Part shown: piece after piece, positions 9,771-20,180 of the stretch | Numbering within the stretch: position 1 is the first letter of the stretch | Layout: every line of letters begins with the position of its first letter | Source: Candidatus Binatia bacterium | GTDB lineage: Bacteria > Desulfobacterota > Binatia > Bin18 | DNA length: 64,000 nucleotides | NCBI GenBank assembly: GCA_022826945.1 | Contig: JAJDTY010000007.1 | Span: 194,501 to 258,500, forward strand | Reading direction: 5' to 3' | Program-made: the position numbers and the translations under genes | Notes under the pieces: model-generated | What the model saw: the letters and a program-made list of their open reading frames with translations, nothing else | What the model was told of the DNA's origin: nothing | Database searches by the model: none

Positions 9771-10625
9771 CTACAACTCCGACTCACAGGTCACAGACAT
9801 ACTCAGGTCTGCAGCCGGAGTTGAATGGGTCAGAATACCGACCGAGATGAAATCCACCCCCGTTTCCGCCACTTCCCGCACGCGCGCCAGCGATATATTG
9901 CCCGAGGCTTCAACCAGGGCTCGTCCATGTATCCGTTGCACGGCTGCGGTCATCTGGGCGGTGGCCATATTGTCCAGTAAAATGATGTCGGCCTGGGCGT
10001 CAAGCGCTTCTTCGACCTCAGCCAGAGTTGTGCATTCCACTTCGATCCGCAGCCACGTTGATGCCTGACGCCGCGCCTGGCGGACCGCGGCACCCACCCC
10101 ACCACAGACGGCAATGTGGTTGTCTTTAATCAACACTCCGTCGTCCAGCCCGAGCCGATGATTTCTTCCTCCACCCTGGACAACCGCATACTTGTCCAGC
10201 AGGCGCAGGCCGGGCAGGGTTTTTCGGGTATCAATAATGGCGCAGTGGGTTCCGGCCACGGCCTCGACAAATTTTCGAGTCAGGGTCGCCACCCCGGAGA
10301 GGTGTTGCAGAAAATTGAGCAAGGTCCGCTCCGCAGTCAGCAGACCGGCGGCCTGTCCCCATACCTCGGCAACACCCGTCCCGACCGGAACCTGGCTCCC
10401 CTCTGGCGCGAGCAAACGCACCCCAGCCGTTTTATCCGTCTGTGCCAATACCATCCCAATAATTGGCAGTCCGGCCAGCACAACGGCGGCCTTGGCCGTA
10501 ATTTTTCCACGCGCCGCCTGATGGCTGGGAATCGTCGCTCTTGTGGTCGCATCGCCTCGACCAACGTCCTCTTCCAGTGCGAGACGGATCAGCCGGTCCA
10601 CAGCCGGATGGTCAAACGGATACAT
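9771..10625 (-). CDS. nadC: Nicotinate-nucleotide pyrophosphorylase (carboxylating)
   Basis: Quinolinate phosphoribosyltransferase, making nicotinate mononucleotide from quinolinate and PRPP in de novo NAD synthesis. The 284-residue sequence has LEEDVGRGDATT near the N-terminus, RTLLNFLQHLSGVAT, DTRKTLPGLR and the long KYAV...GGGRNHR...IKDNHI block that builds the active site. Length and motif order are normal. nadA and nadB are not in the window. Confidence 0.95.
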   Translation of the reverse strand: MYPFDHPAVDRLIRLALEEDVGRGDATTRATIPSHQAARGKITAKAAVVLAGLPIIGMVLAQTDKTAGVRLLAPEGSQVPVGTGVAEVWGQAAGLLTAERTLLNFLQHLSGVATLTRKFVEAVAGTHCAIIDTRKTLPGLRLLDKYAVVQGGGRNHRLGLDDGVLIKDNHIAVCGGVGAAVRQARRQASTWLRIEVECTTLAEVEEALDAQADIILLDNMATAQMTAAVQRIHGRALVEASGNISLARVREVAETGVDFISVGILTHSTPAADLSMSVTCESEL

Positions 10626-10740
10626 GGACTAGGACTGTATACAGCAGAGAAGGCTGAAACAAGGTGAGCGCCTGCCCAGGGACTTCGAGGCAAGCCATTT
10701 CTCCATAAGTTTCTGGCTGTGGGAATGGTTTCAGTTGGTT

Positions 10741-11139
10741 TTAGATTCGCCGGACATCGGACAAGGCAGCCATCTTACGGTCCAGGGTCAGGACTTCCAG
10801 ACCGGCGCGAGCATAGTCGTCGGCGATAAGGCGGTCGAACAGCCCGGGACCACCGGAGGCGTTGAGCGCTTCGATGACCGAACGCCCGTTCAGAGGAGCA
10901 ACGAACCCGCTGCGGAGTACATCGAGTAAGGAAGCACGAGCGGCGGCCTTGGACACCCCATAGTGGTGCTGCACGGCGACATACGCCTCCCCGACGACTT
11001 GGTTTGAAACAAAAATCTCGGAGGTTTGGTCTTCGACCAGCGCACGAAGTTTTCTCACACAATACGCGAAATCTTTTTCCGGGTCTCCAGTGAGCAACCG
11101 TACGAGAACTGAGGTATCAATCCCGTAGCGACGGATCAT
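10741..11139 (-). CDS. vapC: PIN-domain toxin (VapC family)
   Basis: Putative RNase toxin of a type II toxin-antitoxin pair. From the ATG at 11139 the 132-residue protein starts MIRRYGIDTSVLVRLLTGD, with the first PIN-domain Asp in IDTSV. It ends with LFDRLIADDYARAG and LTLDRKM, which supply the distal acidic residues. GGGAG lies about 7 nt upstream of the start. The gene overlaps the antitoxin frame by 23 bp, the usual coupled arrangement. A longer frame back to 11223 only runs into the antitoxin gene. Confidence 0.85.
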   Translation of the reverse strand: MIRRYGIDTSVLVRLLTGDPEKDFAYCVRKLRALVEDQTSEIFVSNQVVGEAYVAVQHHYGVSKAAARASLLDVLRSGFVAPLNGRSVIEALNASGGPGLFDRLIADDYARAGLEVLTLDRKMAALSDVRRI

Positions 11140-11359
11140 ATGGTTGCTCCCGAAAGGCTTGCAGATCGAACGGCGGACATCCGGGTGGAATCTTGTCGCG
11201 AAGCCCTCCGAGCCGAGACACATCTATCCGCCGCGGGCGTAAAATGAAGCCGTCAGATCCTTCTTCCAGTTCGAGTTGGTCGCCTGGGCCCACGCCGAGC
11301 GCGTCGAGCACCCTCGCCGGAAAAGTGACTTGACGCTTTGAGGTGATCTTTACAACCAT
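11117..11359 (-). CDS. vapB: AbrB/SpoVT-type antitoxin (VapB-like)
   Basis: Predicted DNA-binding antitoxin of the VapC toxin. The 80-residue product from the ATG at 11359 begins MVVKITSKRQVTFPARVLDALGV, the swapped-hairpin AbrB motif, followed by GDQLELEE. The C-terminal tail (PPGCPPFDLQAFREQ) probably wraps the toxin. AAGGAG lies 7 nt upstream and is itself one arm of an inverted repeat at 11367-11397. It is the first gene of the pair. Confidence 0.85.
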   Translation of the reverse strand: MVVKITSKRQVTFPARVLDALGVGPGDQLELEEGSDGFILRPRRIDVSRLGGLRDKIPPGCPPFDLQAFREQPYDPSLRD

Positions 11360-11366
11360 ACTATTG

Positions 11367-11397
11367 CTCCTTACAAAAAACATATATAAGTAAGGAG
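11367..11397 (-). promoter_or_regulatory. Inverted repeat over the antitoxin ribosome-binding site
   Basis: CTCCTTAC and GTAAGGAG (11390-11397 and 11367-11374) form a perfect 8-bp inverted repeat separated by 15 A/T-rich bases. One arm contains the antitoxin Shine-Dalgarno. It may be the operator for VapBC autoregulation, an mRNA hairpin hiding the ribosome-binding site, or both. A -35-like TTGATT with TATGTT 17 bp on lies in and just upstream of it. Confidence 0.55.
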
Positions 11398-11450
11398 AAA
11401 TAATCAAGCGATGTATCTATCGCAGACTGACATAAGGGGGCGTCAAGCGT

Positions 11451-14723
<3,273 letters not shown>

Positions 14724-14791
14724 CAACTCACTCCTTGGGAAAGCAGACTCATACGATGTAAAGAGGCGGTCTATTGTATCAGCATCCCAGT

Positions 14792-14825
14792 AAAAAGGGG
14801 CTTCCCTCTTTGTGAGAAAAGCCCC
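14792..14825 (-). terminator. Intrinsic terminator after tRNA-Leu
   Basis: On the minus strand GGGGCTTTTCTC and GAGGGAAGCCCC pair, with two G-U wobbles, and are followed by TTTTTA. This 12-bp stem lies 11 bp after the tRNA 3' end and before valS, so it separates the tRNA transcript from valS. Confidence 0.8.
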
Positions 14826-14835
14826 CTCTGATCTA

Positions 14836-14919
<84 letters not shown>

Positions 14920-14934
14920 GTGAAGTACGTGAAG

Positions 14935-14964
14935 TACTTACCCGCCGCCCTGTTCGCCTGTCAA
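14935..14964 (-). promoter_or_regulatory. Predicted promoter of tRNA-Leu
   Basis: A perfect TTGACA (14964-14959, minus strand) stands 18 bp before TAAGTA (14940-14935), a poor -10 match, about 15 bp upstream of the mature tRNA. The -35 element is convincing; the -10 is weak. Confidence 0.4.
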
Positions 14965-15063
14965 TCCCGCAGGGGTGCAACATTCCTAGCGGGACGAATC
15001 ATTCTTGAGCAGCTGACCCTGGTACAAAACAAAGGATGAGAGGGAGGGGTCGCGTGCCAGCCC

Positions 15064-15249
15064 TTACTCCGGCTCCTGATGGCCCGCGTTGGCCAGGAAT
15101 GAGACAAACACGGCCACACTGAGTGCTCCCAAGACACCCAGCGTCACGGCCCCGGTCGACACAAACCCCTCATCGGAAAAACCCGCCGCCGACCAGGAAC
15201 CGACCAAGACTGCTGCCCCAACGACTACGCCTAATACTGTCCCAAGCAT
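15064..15249 (-). CDS. Small two-helix membrane protein, unknown function
   Basis: A 61-residue protein with two hydrophobic segments (about residues 2-22 and 33-53) separated by GFSDEGF and ending in a polar tail. AAGGAG lies 8 nt before the ATG, which supports real translation. No family is recognised. It is alone between the tRNA-Leu region and the oppositely oriented amidohydrolase gene. Confidence 0.6.
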   Translation of the reverse strand: MLGTVLGVVVGAAVLVGSWSAAGFSDEGFVSTGAVTLGVLGALSVAVFVSFLANAGHQEPE

Positions 15250-15445
15250 GCGCGAAACTCCTTGTCTTCCAATACAGCCTGCTGCTTCCTTTACCAGTTC
15301 TCCGGTTGGAGGACTAGGGCACTCCGGAGGCCTCGGCGGCTCCCCTTGCTCCAGGACAGCAATCCTCAGACTTGCCGACTAGTATTTTTTTTGGATTCTC
15401 GGTAAGGGAAAGAGACAATTCCATACAACACTAAAGGAGGTTTAT

Positions 15446-16612
15446 ATGTCAGCGGGGAACGGTGAAGTCAGTCTTGAGGGGTCCATCGATTGTGATGGCC
15501 ATATTTTGGAGCCGCCCGATTTGTGGGAGCACTATCTCGATCCACAATATCGAGAGCGGGCCATTCGGATTAAAACGGACGATGAAGGGTGGGAGTATTT
15601 TGAGTTTGACGGCAAGCCGTCCCGACTGTGTGAGCGCGGTTTCCCCGGCATTCTGGGCGCCATGGGCCAGCCGGATATCGTACCCGGTCCGGACCGCCGC
15701 TATATCGATGGTGCACCGTTTGGCTCAATGGACGCCACAGAACGCATAGAGCGGATTGATGGCGAAGGGCTGGCAAAATCGATTCTCTATCCGACTATCG
15801 GTCTATTATGGGAGAGTGAGATCCAGGACCCGGAGATCTCGGCCGCCTATTGCCGGGCCTATAACCGCTGGATTGTGGACTTCTGCTCCGAGTCGGGCGG
15901 GCGCCTCATTCCTATCGCCCACCTGTCCGGTACGGATGCCAACGAAGCGGCGATAGAACTGGAGCGGGCGGTCAAGGCGGGTTGTAAAGGAGCTTTTTTC
16001 GCGCCGTTTACCTGGACGAAGAAATCGCACGGCCATCCAGACTATGATCCGGTCTGGGCAACAGCGCAGGAGTTGGACGTGCCCATTGCCCTGCATCCAA
16101 CCTTTGAACCCATCCAGTTCATGCCCCACGGGCGGTTTGAAGAGCTCGTCCCAACAGAGCCGATCGACTTTAACTGGTATTTTGACGTGCTGGTCGCCCA
16201 GAATATGCAGCAGGCGTTTGTCTCGCTCTTTCATCACGGCGTGTTCGAGCGCTTCCCCAAGGTGAAGGCCGTCGTGCTCGAATCCCAGGCCGGCTGGATT
16301 GGCTATTTACTCGACCGTATGGATGCCGTATTTGAGGGCCCGCTGGCCCATTCGACCCAACTCAAGGAACGACCCAGCTTTTATTTTCAGCGCCAGTGCT
16401 GGATTTCAGCTGACCCGGACGAAAAAGCCTTGCAGAACATCATTGAATTCGTCGGGGCCGACAAATTCTTCTGGGCGTCAGATTTCCCGCATCCAGATCA
16501 TAGCGACCAGTATATGCCGGCCCTGAAACGGCTGGTCACACCACTCTCCGAAACGGCCCGGCAGCAAGTCATCGGGGCAAACGTGGCTGAGGTCTATAAG
16601 CTCGGACAATAG
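15446..16612 (+). CDS. Amidohydrolase 2-family TIM-barrel hydrolase/decarboxylase
   Basis: Member of the amidohydrolase-2 (ACMSD-like) family, metal-dependent enzymes that decarboxylate or hydrolyse aromatic or cyclic acids. The 388-residue sequence has DCDGHILEP near the N-terminus (metal ligands), ALHPTFE in the middle and ASDFPHPD near the C-terminus, which supplies the catalytic Asp. AAAGGAGG precedes the ATG by 6 nt. It is monocistronic, with a terminator at 16643. The substrate cannot be told from sequence; related proteins are abundant in uncultured soil and marine bacteria. Confidence 0.85.
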   Translation: MSAGNGEVSLEGSIDCDGHILEPPDLWEHYLDPQYRERAIRIKTDDEGWEYFEFDGKPSRLCERGFPGILGAMGQPDIVPGPDRRYIDGAPFGSMDATERIERIDGEGLAKSILYPTIGLLWESEIQDPEISAAYCRAYNRWIVDFCSESGGRLIPIAHLSGTDANEAAIELERAVKAGCKGAFFAPFTWTKKSHGHPDYDPVWATAQELDVPIALHPTFEPIQFMPHGRFEELVPTEPIDFNWYFDVLVAQNMQQAFVSLFHHGVFERFPKVKAVVLESQAGWIGYLLDRMDAVFEGPLAHSTQLKERPSFYFQRQCWISADPDEKALQNIIEFVGADKFFWASDFPHPDHSDQYMPALKRLVTPLSETARQQVIGANVAEVYKLGQ

Positions 16613-16642
16613 CTCCTGGCGAACTGACGGCGAGAGATTCAC

Positions 16643-16668
16643 AGGCCCGCATTATGGCGGGCCTTTTT
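16643..16668 (+). terminator. Intrinsic terminator of the amidohydrolase gene
   Basis: AGGCCCGC pairs with GCGGGCCT over a 6-nt loop and is followed by a short U-run. It lies 30 bp after the amidohydrolase stop. An in-frame TTG start for truA at 16673 falls right behind it and is disfavoured for that reason. Confidence 0.8.
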
Positions 16669-16711
16669 ACGGTTGCTCGGACCGGCCGAACGAGACCGCT
16701 TTCCATACCCC

Positions 16712-17443
16712 GTGCACTACAAACTACTGCTCGAATACGACGGGACCAAGTATCACGGCTGGCAGGTTCAGCCCACGGGAGCCACTGTTCAGGGAACGCT
16801 CGAAGCGGCCTTATCCCGGATTCTGAATACGCCCATTCGCGTGCGGGTGGCGGGGCGAACAGACGCGAGGGTCCATGCGCTGGGTCAGATTGCAACCTTT
16901 CACACCGCCCGCCGCCTCGACCTAGGATCGTTTCAGCACAGCCTCAACTCGATTTTGCCTTCGGATATTTCCATCCACGCAATCGGCGAGGTGGCGGACA
17001 CCTTTCATCCGCGTTATGATGCGCGCAGCAGGACCTATCAGTATCGGATCTGGAACCGGCCCTACCCCTCGGCCGTCCATGCCCGCTATTCATGGTATAT
17101 CCCCTATCCTTTGGATCAAGTCGCCATGAATACAGCTGCGGCCCTGCTCATCGGGCATCACAATTTTGCGTCTTTTCAGGGCGCGGACTCCGTAGAACGA
17201 ACACCCTGGCGCACCGTGATGCACAGTGCCGTCTGTCGCGAGCGTGATTTTCTCGTGTATACTGTCGAAGCCCGGTCATTTCTGCGCCATATGGTCAGGA
17301 ATATCGTGGGCACCCTGGTCGATGTCGGTCGGGGCGCTTTGAGCCCCGACGAATTTGCCGCCGTCTTTGCGGCGCACGACCGCTCCCGGGCCGGACTGAA
17401 CGCGCCGCCGCAGGGCTTGTTCCTGGTTGCCGTCCGCTATTAA
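16712..17443 (+). CDS. truA: tRNA pseudouridine(38-40) synthase
   Basis: Converts uridines 38-40 of the tRNA anticodon stem to pseudouridine. The sequence has the family start HYKLLLEYDGTKYHGWQ, the catalytic aspartate (residue 51) in GRTDARVHA, and FLRHMVRNIVG near the C-terminus. The Gly usually following the DA pair (GRTDAGVHA) is Arg here. The GTG at 16712 is chosen because it places the normal TruA N-terminus at residue 1 (243 residues). A TTG at 16673 would add an unrelated segment encoded from the edge of a terminator. No strong Shine-Dalgarno is visible at either. Confidence 0.92.
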   Translation: MHYKLLLEYDGTKYHGWQVQPTGATVQGTLEAALSRILNTPIRVRVAGRTDARVHALGQIATFHTARRLDLGSFQHSLNSILPSDISIHAIGEVADTFHPRYDARSRTYQYRIWNRPYPSAVHARYSWYIPYPLDQVAMNTAAALLIGHHNFASFQGADSVERTPWRTVMHSAVCRERDFLVYTVEARSFLRHMVRNIVGTLVDVGRGALSPDEFAAVFAAHDRSRAGLNAPPQGLFLVAVRY

Positions 17444-17457
17444 AAAGGGAGACATCT

Positions 17458-18222
17458 ATGGGCCTTCTCCAGGATATCACAGCAGCCCTCGCCCCGGTTG
17501 GGCTCAATCTCATCGGGACAACGCCGAGGTCCGACTATGAAGCCCTGGTTCCGCCGCAGTATCATATCAAGCCGCGATTTCCTGAGACCGAGACCGTTGT
17601 TGTTATCGGGAACGGCGGTGGAGAATTTTGGAGACACTTTCGGGGGTATGCCCAGACGCGGTCAGGCTATCTGCAACAGCATGACCATCCGCTGGATGAC
17701 TATACCGTCGAAGTGATAAGAGTCCGGCTTACCCCGCTTTTAGACGCGGCCCGCACCCAGTATCGCATTCTCTATCCGTTTCAGTTTTTCAGCGGTCTGA
17801 CCGTATCCTTCATGCACCTGGCACAGGCCGCACGGCTGTCAGTGCCGAGTATCCTCGGCGTCCAGATCCATCCTCAGTATGGTCCCTGGATAGCCTGGCG
17901 CGCCGCGGTTTTGATTGATCACGACGTCCCGGCACTCTCAGCTCCCGCCCAAGACTTTGAGCCGTGCGCCACCTGCCCGGAGCGCCCCTGTATAGCCGCC
18001 TGTCCGACCCAGGCTGTCAGCGCCGTACGGGACTGGGACCTGCTTGCCTGCATGAAGCATCGCCTGCGCGTCCCGGCCGACTGCGCTGAGCGCTGTCACT
18101 CCCGGTACACCTGCGTCTACGGCCGTGAGCATCGCTATCCTGAGGACGAACTCGCCTATCATCAGCGTTTCAGCCTCGCCACAGCGCAGGCGTATTTCAA
18201 GAAGTCCGAGAGAGCAAACTAA
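17458..18222 (+). CDS. Iron-sulfur protein, QueG/ferredoxin-like C-terminus, unknown function
   Basis: A 254-residue soluble protein. Its C-terminal third has a 4Fe-4S motif, CATCPERPCIAACP (C170, C173, C178, C182), followed by C198, C209, C213 and C219, enough for two clusters. This resembles the ferredoxin portion of epoxyqueuosine reductase and related B12-type reductases. The N-terminal part has an isolated GNGGGEFW motif and no recognisable cobalamin-binding sequence. AAGGGAGA precedes the ATG. It follows truA by 14 bp and may be cotranscribed, which would fit a tRNA-modification or redox role (inference). Its stop overlaps that of the convergent cupin gene. Confidence 0.7.
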   Translation: MGLLQDITAALAPVGLNLIGTTPRSDYEALVPPQYHIKPRFPETETVVVIGNGGGEFWRHFRGYAQTRSGYLQQHDHPLDDYTVEVIRVRLTPLLDAARTQYRILYPFQFFSGLTVSFMHLAQAARLSVPSILGVQIHPQYGPWIAWRAAVLIDHDVPALSAPAQDFEPCATCPERPCIAACPTQAVSAVRDWDLLACMKHRLRVPADCAERCHSRYTCVYGREHRYPEDELAYHQRFSLATAQAYFKKSERAN

Positions 18223-18743
18223 TCGTTTGGCAGTAAATTCCCCTGCTCATCGAGCCTCAGGTTCGTCTGCTTGGCTTGCTCAAGCACTTTTGGAGCCCAA
18301 GCCACATGACCGGCATCGGTGCCACCGAGAATAGCCATCAGATGCGCGTCTGCATCGCCGACATTTTTAAATCCGCGCATGACGCCGGGCGGGACCGAGA
18401 CCGTATCCCAGGCGTCCAGGATCACTTCCTGTTCACCCTCATCCCCCCAGTAGATGGACCATTTCCCTGACAGCGGGATAAACACTTCAACCGTGCTGTG
18501 GCTGTGCAGCGCCGCCCCTTTGCCCGGACTCGCGCCCACATAGGTCACATTAAAGTCCTGAACCGCGGTAATCGCCGGGTTGAGGTTCGTATCCTCGGTG
18601 ACGCCGCGGCCAATCACGTTATAGATATCCCGTTCGTGGCCCGGAATCTTGCTGTCAACAAACGCCTGCGCGCTGGACTTCAGCTCTCTGAAACGGGCAA
18701 CGCGTTCGAGCATCGCTTCTTTTGAAACGTGGGTGTTTGCCAT
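18219..18743 (-). CDS. Cupin-domain protein
   Basis: A 174-residue single-domain cupin. Motif 1 is complete (G, HSH, E and distal G in GAALHSHSTVEVFIPLSGKW), giving a 2-His/Glu metal site, and motif 2 is degenerate around VSVPPGVMRGFKNVG. The ATG at 18743 has AAGGAGG 6 nt upstream; a longer frame to 18908 would overlap the divergent TetR gene. It probably binds a small molecule and may be controlled by the adjacent TetR regulator across the shared 155-bp intergenic region. Confidence 0.85.
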   Translation of the reverse strand: MANTHVSKEAMLERVARFRELKSSAQAFVDSKIPGHERDIYNVIGRGVTEDTNLNPAITAVQDFNVTYVGASPGKGAALHSHSTVEVFIPLSGKWSIYWGDEGEQEVILDAWDTVSVPPGVMRGFKNVGDADAHLMAILGGTDAGHVAWAPKVLEQAKQTNLRLDEQGNLLPND

Positions 18744-18785
18744 TGGTCCCTCCTTAGTGGTCTTCTCCCGTGATTCTTCTTCCTT

Positions 18786-18806
18786 ACCTCGGTCCGATCG
18801 GGAGGT
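18786..18806. promoter_or_regulatory. Candidate TetR operator between cupin and TetR genes
   Basis: A 21-bp imperfect palindrome with outer arms ACCTC/GAGGT and the perfect core CCGATCGG (18794-18801). It sits in the 155-bp divergent intergenic region, where TetR-family regulators usually bind. The assignment is by position and symmetry only. Confidence 0.35.
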
Positions 18807-18898
18807 GCAAGAGCGGAGGGGGAGAATTGGCAGGAGAACCGCTCCACCGCCCCATAGGGCCGCTTGCATGGCCGGAGGGAATCCAGTAAGCGCAGGGC

Positions 18899-19642
18899 AT
18901 GGCGACAAAGAGCGGCCGCGCTCGGGGAAAAAAGAAGAGACGTCCCCTGCAATCAGACAAGAGAGTCGGGGACGGCCACTCTTTTAAGCAGGCTCTGCGC
19001 GAAGAGGCCATCCTACAAGCCGCGGCAGACTGTTTCGGCGAACAGGGCTACCGCGCAACGACGCTCGAAACCATTGCCGAGCGCTTAGGGATTTCCCGCG
19101 TCACCCTCTATCGTTACTGTCCCAGCAAAGAAGAACTGCTGATTCGCGTGTTTGAGCGTTCTATTGCTATTTTTCAGCGCGACCTGCGGCAGATTTGTTC
19201 TCAGCCCATCGCGCCCGAAGAGAAGCTGCGGCAGATTATCCGGCATCAAGTCCGCCTCATGGCTGACCACCGCAATTTTCTGACGGTTTTTTTTAGTGAA
19301 GAGAGTAATCTGCCCCAGGAGATTGCCAAACGGGCGCGCGCCGAACGACGGGTATACGACGGGCTCATTGAGGATGTCATTGCTGAGGGTATCAAGACTG
19401 GGCACCTTGCCCCGCTCCCGGTCAAGCTGGTGTCGTTTGCGATTCTTGGCATGTGTAACTGGCTGTATCAGTGGTACCAACCCGAAGGGCCGCTCTCCGC
19501 CGATGAGGTTGCCCGCAATTTTATCCAGTTGGTTGAGCAGGGCTATTTGCGGGCCGATCCACAACAGGAAATTCTTCAGCGTTTAGAGCGCATGGAATCG
19601 ACGCTGTCGAATCTGCGGGACACTCAGCAACCGGACGAGTGA
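18899..19642 (+). CDS. TetR/AcrR-family transcriptional regulator
   Basis: 247 residues with a basic N-terminal extension (GRARGKKKRR) and a TetR helix-turn-helix near residues 54-73 (TTLETIAERLGISRVTLYRY). The C-terminal ligand-binding half is helical with one hydrophobic stretch (VSFAILGMCNWLYQWY), in the style of regulators of fatty-acid or xenobiotic genes. It is divergent from the cupin gene and probably represses it and itself. The ligand is unknown. The ribosome-binding site is weak. Confidence 0.88.
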   Translation: MATKSGRARGKKKRRPLQSDKRVGDGHSFKQALREEAILQAAADCFGEQGYRATTLETIAERLGISRVTLYRYCPSKEELLIRVFERSIAIFQRDLRQICSQPIAPEEKLRQIIRHQVRLMADHRNFLTVFFSEESNLPQEIAKRARAERRVYDGLIEDVIAEGIKTGHLAPLPVKLVSFAILGMCNWLYQWYQPEGPLSADEVARNFIQLVEQGYLRADPQQEILQRLERMESTLSNLRDTQQPDE

Positions 19643-19646
19643 AGGT

Positions 19647-20180
19647 CTACTCTCCGTCCCGTACGGGAATTGGAGAGTTGCACCAGCGGCCACCGGCTTC
19701 GTCATAGTGCGCCCACCACCGCCGACCGTTTTTGCGAAAGAGTTTGAACGAACAGCCATGCTCGTCGCACCACGGCGGGCTGGGTTCTGTCTGGGGTGGA
19801 GGGGGAATAGGCTGCTGAGACTGGGGCCGTGGCCGCTGGGGCTGGGACCGTGGCTGCTGGGGCTGGGACCGTTGAGCGGGCTTTATTTTTGGCTGACGGG
19901 GGGTAAAACCCATGGCTTCAAGCTCGACGATCACGGCGGCCATACCGCCGGCCCCATCAACTGGCATCTCCAGACGGCACTCATAGCCCTCGGGGCTGAT
20001 GCACCAGACCTCACACGTTCCCATTGTCACCTGCGGGCTGGGCACCGGCAAAGGGGACTCTTCCGGCGAGGCGTCCCCCGGCTGTTCGCCAGGCCACTCC
20101 TCATCCCAAGCGGGCGAAGCCGGAAAGGAGGGGACAAATCGTTTGGATGATTTACGCTCCACTGACCTCTCGTCGGACAA
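19647..20180 (-). CDS. Uncharacterised protein with Gln/Pro-rich repeats and a Cys/His C-terminus
   Basis: 177 residues in three parts: an acidic, proline-rich N-terminus; a low-complexity middle made of heptads such as SQPQQPR; and a C-terminal region WCDEHGCSFKLFRKNGRRWW then GRWCNSP. The last part looks like a short zinc-binding module with conserved aromatic residues, a pattern also seen at the C-termini of mobile-element and phage proteins. The start is uncertain: TTG at 20180 or GTG at 20162, both near the 3' end of the upstream gene, which it overlaps. An antisense frame of 147 residues is judged a shadow. No function can be assigned. Confidence 0.55.
   Translation of the reverse strand: MSDERSVERKSSKRFVPSFPASPAWDEEWPGEQPGDASPEESPLPVPSPQVTMGTCEVWCISPEGYECRLEMPVDGAGGMAAVIVELEAMGFTPRQPKIKPAQRSQPQQPRSQPQRPRPQSQQPIPPPPQTEPSPPWCDEHGCSFKLFRKNGRRWWAHYDEAGGRWCNSPIPVRDGE
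19811..19873. repeat. Three tandem 21-bp repeats inside the Gln/Pro-rich gene
   Basis: Three adjacent 21-bp copies (19811, 19832, 19853) of the form GCTGCTGGGGCTGGGACCGTG with a few substitutions. They encode the heptad SQPQQPR-like repeat of the minus-strand protein. Expansion by slippage is likely. Confidence 0.8.

Noticed and set aside
19707..20150. 147-codon plus-strand frame with repeated LGLGP units
   Set aside because: It is the antisense of the Gln/Pro-rich gene; the minus frame has the better Cys/His/Trp module.
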